From: Brevibacterium sp. S22
GTDB taxonomy: Bacteria; Actinomycetota; Actinomycetes; Actinomycetales; Brevibacteriaceae
Direction of reading: 5' to 3'
Assembly: GCF_004745485.1 (NCBI RefSeq)
Contig: NZ_RHFG01000018.1
Coordinates: forward strand, 1 to 64,000
DNA: 64,000 bases
The position numbers were made by a program, and so were the translations under genes. Shown here piece after piece: positions 1 to 8,546 of this stretch (its first letter is position 1; every line of letters begins with the position of its first letter). The notes beneath the pieces were generated by a model that worked only from the letters and a program-made list of their open reading frames with translations, was not told the DNA's origin and did not search any database.

Positions 1-102
1 AAGAAGTCGAAGAAGGAAATCCGACGCAAGCTCAAATGGTATCTAGCGCGTCGGGTCTACAAGATCCTCAACGCGCTAGATACCGTTCCTCAACCTGCTT
101 GA
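1..102 (+). CDS. IS110-family transposase, C-terminal end (partial)
   Basis: An open frame enters from the left edge and stops with TGA at 100-102, giving 33 residues that are very basic at first (KKSKKEIRRKLKWYLARRVY) and end in DTVPQPA. The pattern of a basic helix followed by 'RRVYKIL' resembles the extreme C-terminus of IS110-type (DEDD, serine-containing) transposases of actinobacteria, and the following bases (TTGACAAGACATAGAAGGAT) look like the right-end sequence often seen just after such genes. Only the last residues are visible, so the family call is tentative. It sits immediately downstream of the deoC terminus, in the opposite orientation (convergent). Confidence 0.5.
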   Translation, partial: KKSKKEIRRKLKWYLARRVYKILNALDTVPQPA

Positions 103-148
103 CAAGACATAGAAGGATCGAGGTTGCAGAGCCGCCGTCAGGTAGTAA

Positions 149-796
149 TTAGAGGGAGTTGAGGATTTTGGCGCTGCCGGAGAGACCCAGGCGGCTCGCA
201 CCGGCGGCGATCATCTCTTCCGCCGCCTCTGCGGTGCGGATTCCGCCGGAGGCCTTGACGCCGAGGCGGTCACCCACTGTCTCACGCATGAGGCCCACTG
301 CGTGTGCGCTGGCACCGCCTGCCGGGTGGAAACCGGTGGAGGTCTTGACGAATCCGGCCCCGGCGGCCTCGGCGCGGCGGCAGGCCTCGACGATCTGCTC
401 ATCGCTCAGCGCTGCCGATTCGATGATGACCTTGACCAAAGAGTCTCCGCTGGCCTCGACGACTCCGCGGATGTCGGCCTCGAGGCCGTCGAAGTCCCCG
501 GCGATGGCCTGGCCGATGTTGATGACCATGTCGACTTCGGCAGCACCATCGGCCACGGCGCGCTTGGCCTCGGCGGCCTTGATCTCAGGCTTGACCTGGC
601 CGGAGGGGAAACCGACGACGGTCGCGACGACGATCTCTCCCGGATCGGTGATCGGCAGCATCGACGGGGACACGCAGATCGCGAGCACCCCGAGTTCCTT
701 CGCCTCGGCCACGAGCGCCTCGACATCGGCGGGTGTGGCTTCGGGTTTGAGCAGAGTGTGGTCGATGATCGCGGCGACATCGTTTCGGCTGGTCAT
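149..796 (-). CDS. deoC: Deoxyribose-phosphate aldolase
   Basis: Cytosolic class I aldolase that splits 2-deoxyribose 5-phosphate into glyceraldehyde 3-phosphate and acetaldehyde, the last step of deoxynucleoside breakdown. The 215-residue product matches the usual length. The landmarks are visible: IDHTLLKP near the N-terminus, VVGFPSGQ in the middle, FVKTSTGF carrying the Schiff-base lysine, and VKASGGIR near the C-terminus. I chose the ATG at 794-796 because a clear GGAGGA ribosome site lies 6 bases upstream; the frame is open further upstream but that extension is arginine-rich shadow sequence. It is the last gene of the bmp-ABC-cdd-deoA-deoC operon, 86 bp after deoA. Confidence 0.96.
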   Translation of the reverse strand: MTSRNDVAAIIDHTLLKPEATPADVEALVAEAKELGVLAICVSPSMLPITDPGEIVVATVVGFPSGQVKPEIKAAEAKRAVADGAAEVDMVINIGQAIAGDFDGLEADIRGVVEASGDSLVKVIIESAALSDEQIVEACRRAEAAGAGFVKTSTGFHPAGGASAHAVGLMRETVGDRLGVKASGGIRTAEAAEEMIAAGASRLGLSGSAKILNSL

Positions 797-882
797 GAGT
801 TCCTCCAAATGAAGTGGTGCAGTGGCTTCAGAGTAGCGGGGCTTAAGGCCGGCAGGGAACCGACGACGGCGTGCGATCAGGC

Positions 883-2172
883 TCAGGTGATCTTCTCGAA
901 CACGATCGACTCCGGCACCGAGGCGGCATCCCCGCCGATCTCGACCGCGGAGTCCAGCGCTTCGATCGCGCGGGCGAAGCGTTCGGGTGTCGCCGTGTGC
1001 AGGGTCATGAGCGGCTGACCGGCCGTCACCGTGTCCCCGGGCTTCGCATGGAGTTCGATTCCGGCCACGTCCTGGACCGGGTCTTCCTTCCGAGCGCGGC
1101 CGGCGCCTAACCTCCACGAGGCGACTCCCACCGACAGCGCATCGAGCGTCGTCAGCACCCCGGAATCGGTCGCCGTGACGACCTCGGTGTGCCCGGCCAC
1201 GGGCAGGGCGGCGGCAGGGTCGCCATTCTGGGCTCGGATCATCGCATTCCACTTGTCCATGGCGCGCCCATCGGCTAGTGCGGCCCGCACGTCGACGTCG
1301 GTCTTCCCGGCCAGGCGCAGCATCTCCTCGGCCAGAGCCACCGTGAGGTCGACGACGTCGGCGGGACCGCCTCCGGCGAGGACCTCCACGGACTCGCGGA
1401 CCTCGAGGGCATTGCCGACGGTCAGCCCCAGCGGAGTCGACATGTCGGTCAGCAGCGCCGAGGTCTTCACGCCGGCGGCCTTGCCGAGCTCGACCATGGT
1501 CCGGGCGAGCTGGCCGGCCATACCGAGATCCTTCATGAACGCACCGGACCCGACCTTGACGTCGAGGACGAGACCGCCGGTGCCCTCGGCGATCTTCTTC
1601 GACATGATCGACGAGGCGATGAGCGGGATGCAGTCGACCGTCGAGGTGATGTCACGCAGGGCGTAGAGCTTCTTGTCCGCCGGAGCCAGACCCGACCCGG
1701 CCGCGCAGATGACGGCGCCGATGTCCTCGAGCTGGGACAGGATCGCCTCGTTGCTCAGGCCCGCCTGCCACCCGGGAATGGACTCGAGCTTGTCCAAGGT
1801 CCCACCCGTGTGACCGAGGCCGCGGCCCGAGAGCTGCGGCACGGCGACGTCGAAGACCGCAACGAGCGGAGCCAGGGGCAGGGTGATCTTGTCGCCGACT
1901 CCCCCGGTCGAATGCTTGTCCGAGGTCGGTCGGGACAGGGACGAGAAGTCCATGCGCTCACCGGAGTCGATCATCGCCTGCGTCCAGTCGGCGATCTCGC
2001 CGGGCTCCATATCGTTGATGAAGATCGCCATGGCCAGTGCCGCCATCTGCTCATCGGCGACGGCACCGCGGGTGAAGGCGTCGATGATCCAATCGATCTG
2101 CTCCCTGCTGAGTACCCTCCCGTCGCGTTTCGTCGCGATGACGTCGACGGCGTCGAATGCCTCTACTGTCAC
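883..2172 (-). CDS. deoA: Thymidine (pyrimidine-nucleoside) phosphorylase
   Basis: Cytosolic enzyme that phosphorolyses thymidine or deoxyuridine to the free base and 2-deoxyribose 1-phosphate. The 429-residue length fits the family. The phosphate-binding signature [10 protein letters not shown] appears around residue 85, preceded by the conserved helical domain ([11 protein letters not shown]), and the C-terminal domain contains the typical [20 protein letters not shown] stretch. The start is GTG (2170-2172) with an AAGGA-like site upstream. It lies between cdd and deoC on the same strand, so the operon can take cytidine or deoxyuridine through to sugar phosphates. Confidence 0.96.
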   Translation of the reverse strand: MTVEAFDAVDVIATKRDGRVLSREQIDWIIDAFTRGAVADEQMAALAMAIFINDMEPGEIADWTQAMIDSGERMDFSSLSRPTSDKHSTGGVGDKITLPLAPLVAVFDVAVPQLSGRGLGHTGGTLDKLESIPGWQAGLSNEAILSQLEDIGAVICAAGSGLAPADKKLYALRDITSTVDCIPLIASSIMSKKIAEGTGGLVLDVKVGSGAFMKDLGMAGQLARTMVELGKAAGVKTSALLTDMSTPLGLTVGNALEVRESVEVLAGGGPADVVDLTVALAEEMLRLAGKTDVDVRAALADGRAMDKWNAMIRAQNGDPAAALPVAGHTEVVTATDSGVLTTLDALSVGVASWRLGAGRARKEDPVQDVAGIELHAKPGDTVTAGQPLMTLHTATPERFARAIEALDSAVEIGGDAASVPESIVFEKIT

Positions 2173-2344
2173 AGTCTCATTCCTTCTCTGTCATCGTTCA
2201 TCTGACCGCCGAGGCGGTGCTCCCATCGGAGGCGGTGCTCCCACCGGTGCTGGTGGACCCGCCGAGGCGATTCCTCCACCGCCCGAACCCATCCACCTGG
2301 CGGTGGCACGGTCACGGTCGACCGCCTCGGCGAGGGTGGAATCG

Positions 2345-2836
2345 TCAGTGTTTCGCGGTGTGATCGCCGCGGGCTGCGCTGAGATGCTCGGGTCCGAATG
2401 CTTCGGGCAGGACCGCGGACATGGGGACACGTCCGCTGGGCATGTTGAGCACGAGGTCGTTGCCGCCGTGTTCGAACAGCAGCTGCCGGCACCGACCGCA
2501 GGGCGCGAGGGTGTTGCCGTCCCCGTCCACGCAGTCGAAGGCGACGAGCCGGCCGCCGCCGGACATGAACAGATCGGACACGAGCGAGCATTCGGCGCAC
2601 AGGGTCACGCCCAGAGAAGCGTTCTCGATGTTGCAGCCGCTGACGATGCGCCCGTCGCAGACGAGCGCGGCCGCGCCCACGGAATACGACGAATACGGCA
2701 CATAGGCCTTCGCCATGGCCCGCTTCGCTTCGGCTCGCAGCAGCTCCCAGGTGCCCTCGCTGAGGTCATCGGGGCGGACCGGGGTGGGTTCGTCGCTCCA
2801 GACGTGCTCGGATGCGTCGGTGTCGGGGACAGTCAT
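2345..2836 (-). CDS. cdd: Cytidine deaminase
   Basis: Zinc enzyme that converts cytidine and deoxycytidine to uridine and deoxyuridine. The 163-residue product carries the compact, homotetramer-type active site in which all zinc ligands are cysteines: TLCAEC (with the catalytic Glu) and APCGRC about 35 residues later. GCNIENAS, just upstream, is the usual substrate-binding segment. The ATG at 2834-2836 was preferred over an upstream start because AGAGG lies 8 bases before it and the upstream extension is not conserved-looking. The N-terminus has an extra acidic stretch of about 25 residues. It follows the second permease by about 120 bp and precedes deoA. Confidence 0.95.
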   Translation of the reverse strand: MTVPDTDASEHVWSDEPTPVRPDDLSEGTWELLRAEAKRAMAKAYVPYSSYSVGAAALVCDGRIVSGCNIENASLGVTLCAECSLVSDLFMSGGGRLVAFDCVDGDGNTLAPCGRCRQLLFEHGGNDLVLNMPSGRVPMSAVLPEAFGPEHLSAARGDHTAKH

Positions 2837-2955
2837 GGGGATACCTCTTCCTTCACGGTGTGACTGTTGGTGTGTCGAGGGGGTGCGCCGAACTCTCGGG
2901 CGGACCCGGTCGCCCCGGTCCATCGGTGGGATTCATCCCATCGCCGAGGTGGGGC

Positions 2956-4236
2956 TCATTTCACGTAGGGAACACCTTCCGCGGCCGGTGGGCGGACCCG
3001 GCCGACGAAGCCGGCGACGGCGAAGACGGTGACGATATAGGGCAGCATGAGCAGCAGTTCGTTGGCCACGGGGGTGCCGATGGACTGCAGGGTGTTGCCG
3101 AGGCTCTTGGAGAATCCGAACAGCAGTGCCGCCAGCAGCGCCCCCTTCGGATTCCACTTGCCCAGGATCATCGCGGCCAGGGCGATATAGCCCTGTCCGG
3201 CCGACATCTCCTTGCCGAAGGCCAATCCGGAGCCGACCGTGAAGAAGGCACCGCCGAGTCCGGCGATCGCACCGGCGAGCAGAGTGTTGCGCACACGGGT
3301 GAAGTTGACCTTGATGCCGACGGTGTCCGCGGCCTTCGGGTGCTCGCCGACGGCGCGCATCCGCAGACCCCACTTCGAGCGGAAGACGAAGATCTGCAGA
3401 GCGATGACCACGACGTACATGATGTAGACGAGGATGTTCTGGTCGAAGAGCACCCGTCCGAGCACCGGAATGTCGGACAGGATCGGGATCGGCAGATTCG
3501 GCAGCTTCTGGCGGGCATTCCACAGTTCCGGATCCTGAGTGAGCACCGTCGAGTAGAGGAAGCTCGTGACGCCGACGACGAGGACGTTGAGGACGACGCC
3601 GATGATGATCTGGTTGACCCAGTACTTCACCGCGAAGAAGGTGAGCACCACAGCGACCAGCGCACCGGCGATCGGGGCGGCGAGCAGACCCGCGTAGGGG
3701 TTCTTGACCACGGAGGCGACGACGGCGGCGAGGAACGCACCGGCCAGCAGCTGACCTTCGATGGCGATGTTGATGATGCCCGAACGCTCACCGACGAGAC
3801 CGCACATGGCGCCGAAGATCAGCGGCACGGACAGTGCCAGGGCTCCGGCGAGCAGAGTGGTCAGCGGGATGACGCCGCCGGATCCGCCGCCGGCCCAGGC
3901 GAGGAAGGACACGACGAAGAGGATTCCGAAGAGCATCGGGAACCAGGAGCCGAGGCTGATGCGTTTGATCGCCACATAGATCGACACGGCGGCCATGATG
4001 ACGACGATGATGCCCAAGGCCAGTCCGGCCGCCGTCGAGGAGATGACGACGTCGGGGATGGCGAAGAAGTCACCGCCGGTGGCCACCCGGAAGGTCGTCT
4101 CACCATCCCGGCCGATGAGGCCGAAGAAGATGAAGGACACGAGGGCGAGGATCGTGTAGACGATCGGGAACTTCCAGGCGATCGGCGCAAGCGCCTTGAC
4201 CTGCGAAGGTGTGTTGTCCACGGTCTGAGCAGTCAT
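2956..4236 (-). CDS. Nucleoside-type ABC transporter permease (second)
   Basis: Inner-membrane permease of the branched-chain-type (BPD_transp_2) family that partners Bmp/PnrA lipoproteins, as in Bacillus NupQ/YufQ. The 426-residue protein is almost entirely hydrophobic with about ten membrane segments. It contains the family's conserved loop GLVGERSGIINIAIEGQLLA near the middle, which contacts the ATPase. The ATG is 2 bases past the stop of the first permease and has GGAGG 8 bases upstream inside that gene's end, so translation is coupled. With the ATPase and Bmp lipoprotein it should import nucleosides for the downstream cdd, deoA and deoC products. Confidence 0.93.
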   Translation of the reverse strand: MTAQTVDNTPSQVKALAPIAWKFPIVYTILALVSFIFFGLIGRDGETTFRVATGGDFFAIPDVVISSTAAGLALGIIVVIMAAVSIYVAIKRISLGSWFPMLFGILFVVSFLAWAGGGSGGVIPLTTLLAGALALSVPLIFGAMCGLVGERSGIINIAIEGQLLAGAFLAAVVASVVKNPYAGLLAAPIAGALVAVVLTFFAVKYWVNQIIIGVVLNVLVVGVTSFLYSTVLTQDPELWNARQKLPNLPIPILSDIPVLGRVLFDQNILVYIMYVVVIALQIFVFRSKWGLRMRAVGEHPKAADTVGIKVNFTRVRNTLLAGAIAGLGGAFFTVGSGLAFGKEMSAGQGYIALAAMILGKWNPKGALLAALLFGFSKSLGNTLQSIGTPVANELLLMLPYIVTVFAVAGFVGRVRPPAAEGVPYVK

Positions 4237-4237
4237 C

Positions 4238-5470
4238 TCAGTCCTCCTTCCGCTTGAGCACCGGTGTGGGCAACCGGAAGATCGACCTCACCAGGGGCGG
4301 GGCCGCGATGAGCAGCACGATGACGGACTGGACGACGAGGACGATGTCGATCGGCGTTCCCGTCTGCGACTGCATGAGGTAACCGCCGGCCTTGAACGCA
4401 CCGAAGAGCAGACCGGCGAGGAGCGTGCCCAGCGGCTTCGACCGGCCCAGCAGGGCCACGGTGATCGCGTCGAAGCCGATCGATCCGCTGATTCCGCCGG
4501 TGAGTTTGAATTCGGTGCCGAGCACCTGGGCGGCACCGCCGAGCCCGGCCAGGGCACCGGCGACGATCATGACCGTCACAGTGACTTTGGACACGGAGAT
4601 GCCTGCGGTCCGGGCCGCATGCGGGTTCGCACCGACGGCCTTGAACTCGAAGCCGATCGTCGACCGCTCGAGCAGCCACCAGACGAAGATCGTGGCGAGG
4701 ATCGCGATGATGAACCCGAAGTGGAGGCGGAACGGCGGCGGCAGGAGCAGGAACATCTGCGAGGAGTCATCGATGACGCGTGACTGCGGGTTCGCGGAGT
4801 TCGTGTGGGTGAACCAGTTCTGCTTGAGCAGGTAGCCCAGTGCGTAGCCGGCGATCGAGTTGAGCATGATCGTCACGATCACCTCGTTGGCTCCGGTCCG
4901 CGCCTTGAGCACACCGGCGATGCCGGCCCAGATCGCACCGCCGACGATGCCGCCGATGACGGCGATGAGCATGTGCACGATCGGAGGAAGGGAGATCGCG
5001 TAGCCGAGGAACCCGGCGATGGTCGCGCCGAGGATGACCTGACCCTGCCCGCCGATGTTGAACAGTCCGCAGCGGAAGGCCAGAGCGATGCCCAGACCGG
5101 TGAGGATGAGCGGGGTGCCCGAGACCATCGACTCCGTCAGCGGGCGGATGGCACGTTCGGTGGTGCGCGCCTCCCAATCGAAGACCGCACCGCGGAACAG
5201 TGCGGAATACGCGTTGCCGACGGTCTGGAAGAGCGTGGAGAAGAACTCGCCCGGGGCGGCGAAGAAGTTCTCCGCGGCCGCCACGACCTCGGCGTTCGAC
5301 ACAGCGATGAGGACACCGCCGAGGAGGAGCGCGACCACGACCGCCAGCAGCGAGACGAGCCAGGAGCCCGACAGGATCTCCTGCAGCAGACTCTGCTGCT
5401 TGCCGTCCTCGGCTTCGACCGACGGCGGCGGCGCCGGCGATGGGGCGGCCGGTGAGATATCAGTCGTCAT
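4238..5470 (-). CDS. Nucleoside-type ABC transporter permease (first)
   Basis: Membrane permease of the same branched-chain-type family, like NupP/YufP. It has 410 residues; the first 35 are a cytoplasmic Pro/Ala-rich stretch, followed by about nine hydrophobic segments and a long extracytoplasmic loop after segment 1 (residues about 60-115). The conserved GLFNIGGQGQVILGA motif is present near residue 140. The start codon overlaps the ATPase stop by 4 bases (5467-5470), showing tight coupling. Together with the second permease it forms the heterodimeric channel. Confidence 0.93.
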   Translation of the reverse strand: MTTDISPAAPSPAPPPSVEAEDGKQQSLLQEILSGSWLVSLLAVVVALLLGGVLIAVSNAEVVAAAENFFAAPGEFFSTLFQTVGNAYSALFRGAVFDWEARTTERAIRPLTESMVSGTPLILTGLGIALAFRCGLFNIGGQGQVILGATIAGFLGYAISLPPIVHMLIAVIGGIVGGAIWAGIAGVLKARTGANEVIVTIMLNSIAGYALGYLLKQNWFTHTNSANPQSRVIDDSSQMFLLLPPPFRLHFGFIIAILATIFVWWLLERSTIGFEFKAVGANPHAARTAGISVSKVTVTVMIVAGALAGLGGAAQVLGTEFKLTGGISGSIGFDAITVALLGRSKPLGTLLAGLLFGAFKAGGYLMQSQTGTPIDIVLVVQSVIVLLIAAPPLVRSIFRLPTPVLKRKED

Positions 5471-7083
5471 TTGTTCTCCTCTGCCGAGGTGCTGGCTGAG
5501 TCGTCATCATCCGTCGAGGCGGCGGCCGGTTCCGCATCGTCTGCAGGGCCGGTCGTCGAGTCCGCCGTCGCTTCGAGGGCTTCGTCGGCGGGAACGCCGG
5601 CCATCATCAGGCCCAGCGCCTCTCGTGAGGTTTCTGGTCCGACGATGCCGACGACCCGCCCGGCGTACATCACGGCGATGCGGTCGGCGATCCCGTAGAC
5701 CTCGTCGAGTTCGGTCGAGACGATGATGCAGGGCGTGCCGGAATCGCGTTCGGCGATGACGCGCTTGTGCACGAATTCGATCGACCCGACGTCGAGCCCG
5801 CGGGTGGGTTGGCTGGCGATGAACAGACGCAGATCGCGACCGAGCTCGCGGGAGAGCACGACCTTCTGCTGGTTGCCGCCCGACAGGGTCGAGATCGGGT
5901 CCGAGACGCTGCCGAGGCGGATGTCGAATTCCTCGACCTTGTCTCTCGCCTCTTCGGTGATGACCTTCGGCTGCAGATTCAGTCCCTTGGCATAGGGTTC
6001 GCGATCGTAGACGTCGAGGATCATGTTCTCGCGGATCGCGAACTCCGCGATGATGCCGTCGGTCGACCGATCCTCGGGAACGAAGCCGACACCCGCGCCG
6101 AGGCGGTCCTTCACGGATTCGCCGACGAGGTCCTTCCCGTCGAGGGTGATCGTGCCCAGCCGAGGATCGGTGAGGCCGATGATCGTCTCGGCCAGTTCGG
6201 TCTGCCCGTTGCCCTGGACGCCGGCGACTGCGAGGATCTCACCGCGGCGGACGTCGAAGGACACATCGTCGACGACGACGTTCTCGGCCTTGTCGACGAC
6301 GGTGAGCCCGCGGACCTGGAAGGTCGCATCGCCGGGGTCGGCGGCATCTTTCTCGGTCGTCAGCGACACGGCACGGCCGACCATCTGGCTGGCCAGTTCG
6401 GCCTCGGTGGAGTCCGGGGAGGCCTCACCGACGATCTTGCCGCGACGGATGACCGTGATCGAATCCGCGATCGCACGGACCTCACGGAGTTTGTGGGTGA
6501 TGAACACGATCGAGGTGCCCTGCTCCTTGAGCTGGCGCATGATCGAGATCAGTTCGTCGGTCTCCTGCGGGGTGAGCACAGCCGTGGGCTCGTCGAGGAT
6601 GAGGATCTCGGCATTCCGGGACAGGGCCTTGATGATCTCCACGCGCTGCTGCGCACCGACCGGCAGATCTTCGATGAGGGCATCGGGATCGAGATGGAAA
6701 TTGAAGCGCGAAGAGATCTCGATGACCTTCTTCCGCGCCTCGGCGATGTCGAGGAGCCCGAGACTCTTCGTCGGCTCGTAGCCCAGCGCCACGGATTCGG
6801 CGACGGTGAACACGGGCACGAGCATGAAATGCTGATGGACCATGCCGATTCCCGCGGCCACGGCATCGCCCGGGCCGGAGAACTTCACCGGCTCGTCGTC
6901 GATGAGGATCTCTCCCCCATCGGCGTCATAGAGTCCGTAGAGGACATTCATCATTGTGGATTTGCCCGCGCCGTTCTCACCCAGCAGGGCGTGGATCTCG
7001 CCCGGCTGGATGGTGAGATCGATGTGGTCATTGGCCACAAACGATCCGAACACCTTGGTCATCCCGCGAAGCTCGAGTTTCAC
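5467..7083 (-). CDS. Nucleoside-type ABC transporter ATP-binding protein (tandem ATPase)
   Basis: A 538-residue protein with two ABC domains, the arrangement of NupO/YufO and sugar RbsA-type ATPases. The N-terminal domain is canonical: Walker A GENGAGKST (about residue 35), Q-loop, signature with VGAQQRVEI, Walker B ILILDEPTAVL. The second domain has the usual degenerate P-loop (GVQGNGQTEL) but a clear signature LSGGNQQKVVL and QPTRGLDVGS. The last 40 residues are an acidic, alanine-rich tail. The start is GTG at 7081-7083 with AGGAG upstream. It is separated from the lipoprotein gene by a strong hairpin (7111-7146), so it is likely expressed at a lower level than the lipoprotein. Confidence 0.94.
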   Translation of the reverse strand: MKLELRGMTKVFGSFVANDHIDLTIQPGEIHALLGENGAGKSTMMNVLYGLYDADGGEILIDDEPVKFSGPGDAVAAGIGMVHQHFMLVPVFTVAESVALGYEPTKSLGLLDIAEARKKVIEISSRFNFHLDPDALIEDLPVGAQQRVEIIKALSRNAEILILDEPTAVLTPQETDELISIMRQLKEQGTSIVFITHKLREVRAIADSITVIRRGKIVGEASPDSTEAELASQMVGRAVSLTTEKDAADPGDATFQVRGLTVVDKAENVVVDDVSFDVRRGEILAVAGVQGNGQTELAETIIGLTDPRLGTITLDGKDLVGESVKDRLGAGVGFVPEDRSTDGIIAEFAIRENMILDVYDREPYAKGLNLQPKVITEEARDKVEEFDIRLGSVSDPISTLSGGNQQKVVLSRELGRDLRLFIASQPTRGLDVGSIEFVHKRVIAERDSGTPCIIVSTELDEVYGIADRIAVMYAGRVVGIVGPETSREALGLMMAGVPADEALEATADSTTGPADDAEPAAASTDDDDSASTSAEENK

Positions 7084-7110
7084 TGCTTCCGGTTCTCCTC
7101 ACAAACTTGA

Positions 7111-7146
7111 AAACTGCAGGGCCGAAAGAACTCGGCCCTGCAGTTT
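7111..7146 (-). terminator. Perfect 15-bp stem-loop between lipoprotein gene and ABC ATPase gene
   Basis: AAACTGCAGGGCCGA at 7111-7125 pairs perfectly with TCGGCCCTGCAGTTT at 7132-7146 around a 6-base loop. It lies 11 bp after the lipoprotein stop. There is no long U-run after it on the minus strand, so it is more likely an mRNA-stabilising or partial attenuating hairpin that favours the binding protein over the permease genes than a full terminator. Confidence 0.75.
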
Positions 7147-7157
7147 AACCGACGAGC

Positions 7158-8219
7158 TTACTTCGGCGTGCTTTCCGACTCGACGGTCAGTGAGCCGTCG
7201 ACGATCTGCTTCTTCAGCTCTTCGACCTTCTTCTTCACGTCTTCGGGAACCTCGTCCTCGAAGTCATGGTACGGGGCAAGGCCCACGCCCTCGTTCTCGA
7301 GAGTGCCGACGTAGGGCTCGTTCGAGAAATTGTCCTCGGTGCCTTCCTTGATGGTGTCTTCGACGGCCTGCGAGATCTGCTTGACCACCGAGGTGAGGAT
7401 GATGTCGCCGTATTCGGTCGACTCGTAGCCATCGGAGTCGACCCACACGAGGTTGACGTCACCGGCGTCCTTCGCGGCCGCCGCGGCACCGAGACCGACG
7501 GGTCCGGCGACGGGCATGATGACGTCGGCACCCTGCGAGATCAGCTGCTTGGTCAGCTCCTGGCCCTGGCCCTGGTTCTCGAAGTCACCGGAGAACGATC
7601 CGTCCTGCTTCTCCTTGTTCCAGCCGAGCAGCTTGACGTCTTCCTTGTTGTCCTCGTTGAACTTGTCCACACCATCGGCGAAGCCGTCCATGAAGATCGT
7701 CACCGACGGAATCTGGATACCGCCGAAGGTGCCGACCTTGCCGGACTCCGAGGTGGCGGCCGCAACATAGCCGGCCAGGTACGCGGCCTCGGCGGTGTTG
7801 AAGACGACGGCCTTGGCGTTGTCGAGCGTCACCGGCTTGCCGTCAGCGTCGGAGAACGTGGAGTCGATGAGCGCGAAGTTGAGGTCCGGGTTCGCTTCGG
7901 CGGCTTCCTGGATCGTGTCCTCGAGGAGGAACCCGACGCCGAAGGTGAGGTTGCATCCGGCCTGGACCATGTTGTCGACATTCGGCTTGAAGTCAGCATC
8001 GCCTTGGGACTCCGCATCCTTCTCTTCGATGCCGAGGTTCTTCACTGCGTTCTCCAGGCCCTCCTTGCCGGACTGGTTGAACGACTGGTCGTCCCAACCG
8101 CCGGAGTCGGAGACCATGCAGGCCAGGTAGTCGGAGCTCGAGTCTCCACCTGAGCCACAGGCCGAGAGGACCAGGGCGGATGCGGCGATCATCGACACCG
8201 CGGAAGCGAGTTTCTTCAC
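7158..8219 (-). CDS. BMP/PnrA-family nucleoside-binding lipoprotein
   Basis: Extracytoplasmic solute receptor of the Bmp (PnrA/Med) family that captures nucleosides for the ABC importer encoded downstream. From the GTG at 8217-8219 the product has 353 residues. It begins with a lipoprotein signal: basic VKKL, a hydrophobic core, and the lipobox LSAC with the acylated cysteine at residue 21, followed by a Gly/Ser linker. The family landmarks DSGGWDDQSFNQS and the VGFLLEDTI/NLDFALIDSTF-like core are present. The frame is open to 8411, but starting there would bury the signal peptide 64 residues inside. First gene of the seven-gene operon. Confidence 0.94.
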   Translation of the reverse strand: MKKLASAVSMIAASALVLSACGSGGDSSSDYLACMVSDSGGWDDQSFNQSGKEGLENAVKNLGIEEKDAESQGDADFKPNVDNMVQAGCNLTFGVGFLLEDTIQEAAEANPDLNFALIDSTFSDADGKPVTLDNAKAVVFNTAEAAYLAGYVAAATSESGKVGTFGGIQIPSVTIFMDGFADGVDKFNEDNKEDVKLLGWNKEKQDGSFSGDFENQGQGQELTKQLISQGADVIMPVAGPVGLGAAAAAKDAGDVNLVWVDSDGYESTEYGDIILTSVVKQISQAVEDTIKEGTEDNFSNEPYVGTLENEGVGLAPYHDFEDEVPEDVKKKVEELKKQIVDGSLTVESESTPK

Positions 8220-8546
8220 GTCTTCTCTTTTCTGATTACAGACAGCGGACACGGTCGAGGCCCCTATCTGCCCCTGCCGAAAATGTGAAACCACTGGACG
8301 AACTGTCATATTTTGGTGAGTTTCGGCCAGTCTAATGCACTTCCGAGCTCTCGGAAGCCCTGCTAGCACTTCAATCGCGGACACCGATACGAAAACGCAA
8401 TAATCCGTCACGGCGGGGACTCATCCGTCCGAAATGCGAGCAGTGACCAGGCCATCTTTGAGACGCCGGAGGCGGGAACGAAGGCGGCCGGTCTGCGCAT
8501 CCGAGTGAACGGCTCGGTGTCCGAGTGAACTAGGCTTGAGGGCGTT
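8220..8546. promoter_or_regulatory. Divergent regulatory region, nucleoside operon / ABC-F gene
   Basis: A 327-bp gap without a convincing gene. It must hold the promoter of the leftward nucleoside operon and that of the rightward ABC-F gene. Visible structure: an 8-2-8 palindrome CTTCCGAGCTCTCGGAAG at 8340-8357, and an 11-base direct repeat TCCGAGTGAAC at 8500-8510 and 8520-8530 that abuts a TAGGCT -10-like box at 8531-8536, ten bases before the ABC-F ATG. I saw no further features. Confidence 0.5.

Noticed and set aside
2812..4257. 481-codon open frame on the plus strand opposite the nucleoside permease
   Set aside because: Product is almost only Gly, Asp, Glu, Arg, His with no hydrophobic core; it is the antisense of a clear membrane permease in G+C-rich DNA.
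5767..7110. 447-codon plus-strand frame opposite the ABC ATPase
   Set aside because: Charged low-complexity composition; the minus-strand frame has all ABC motifs.
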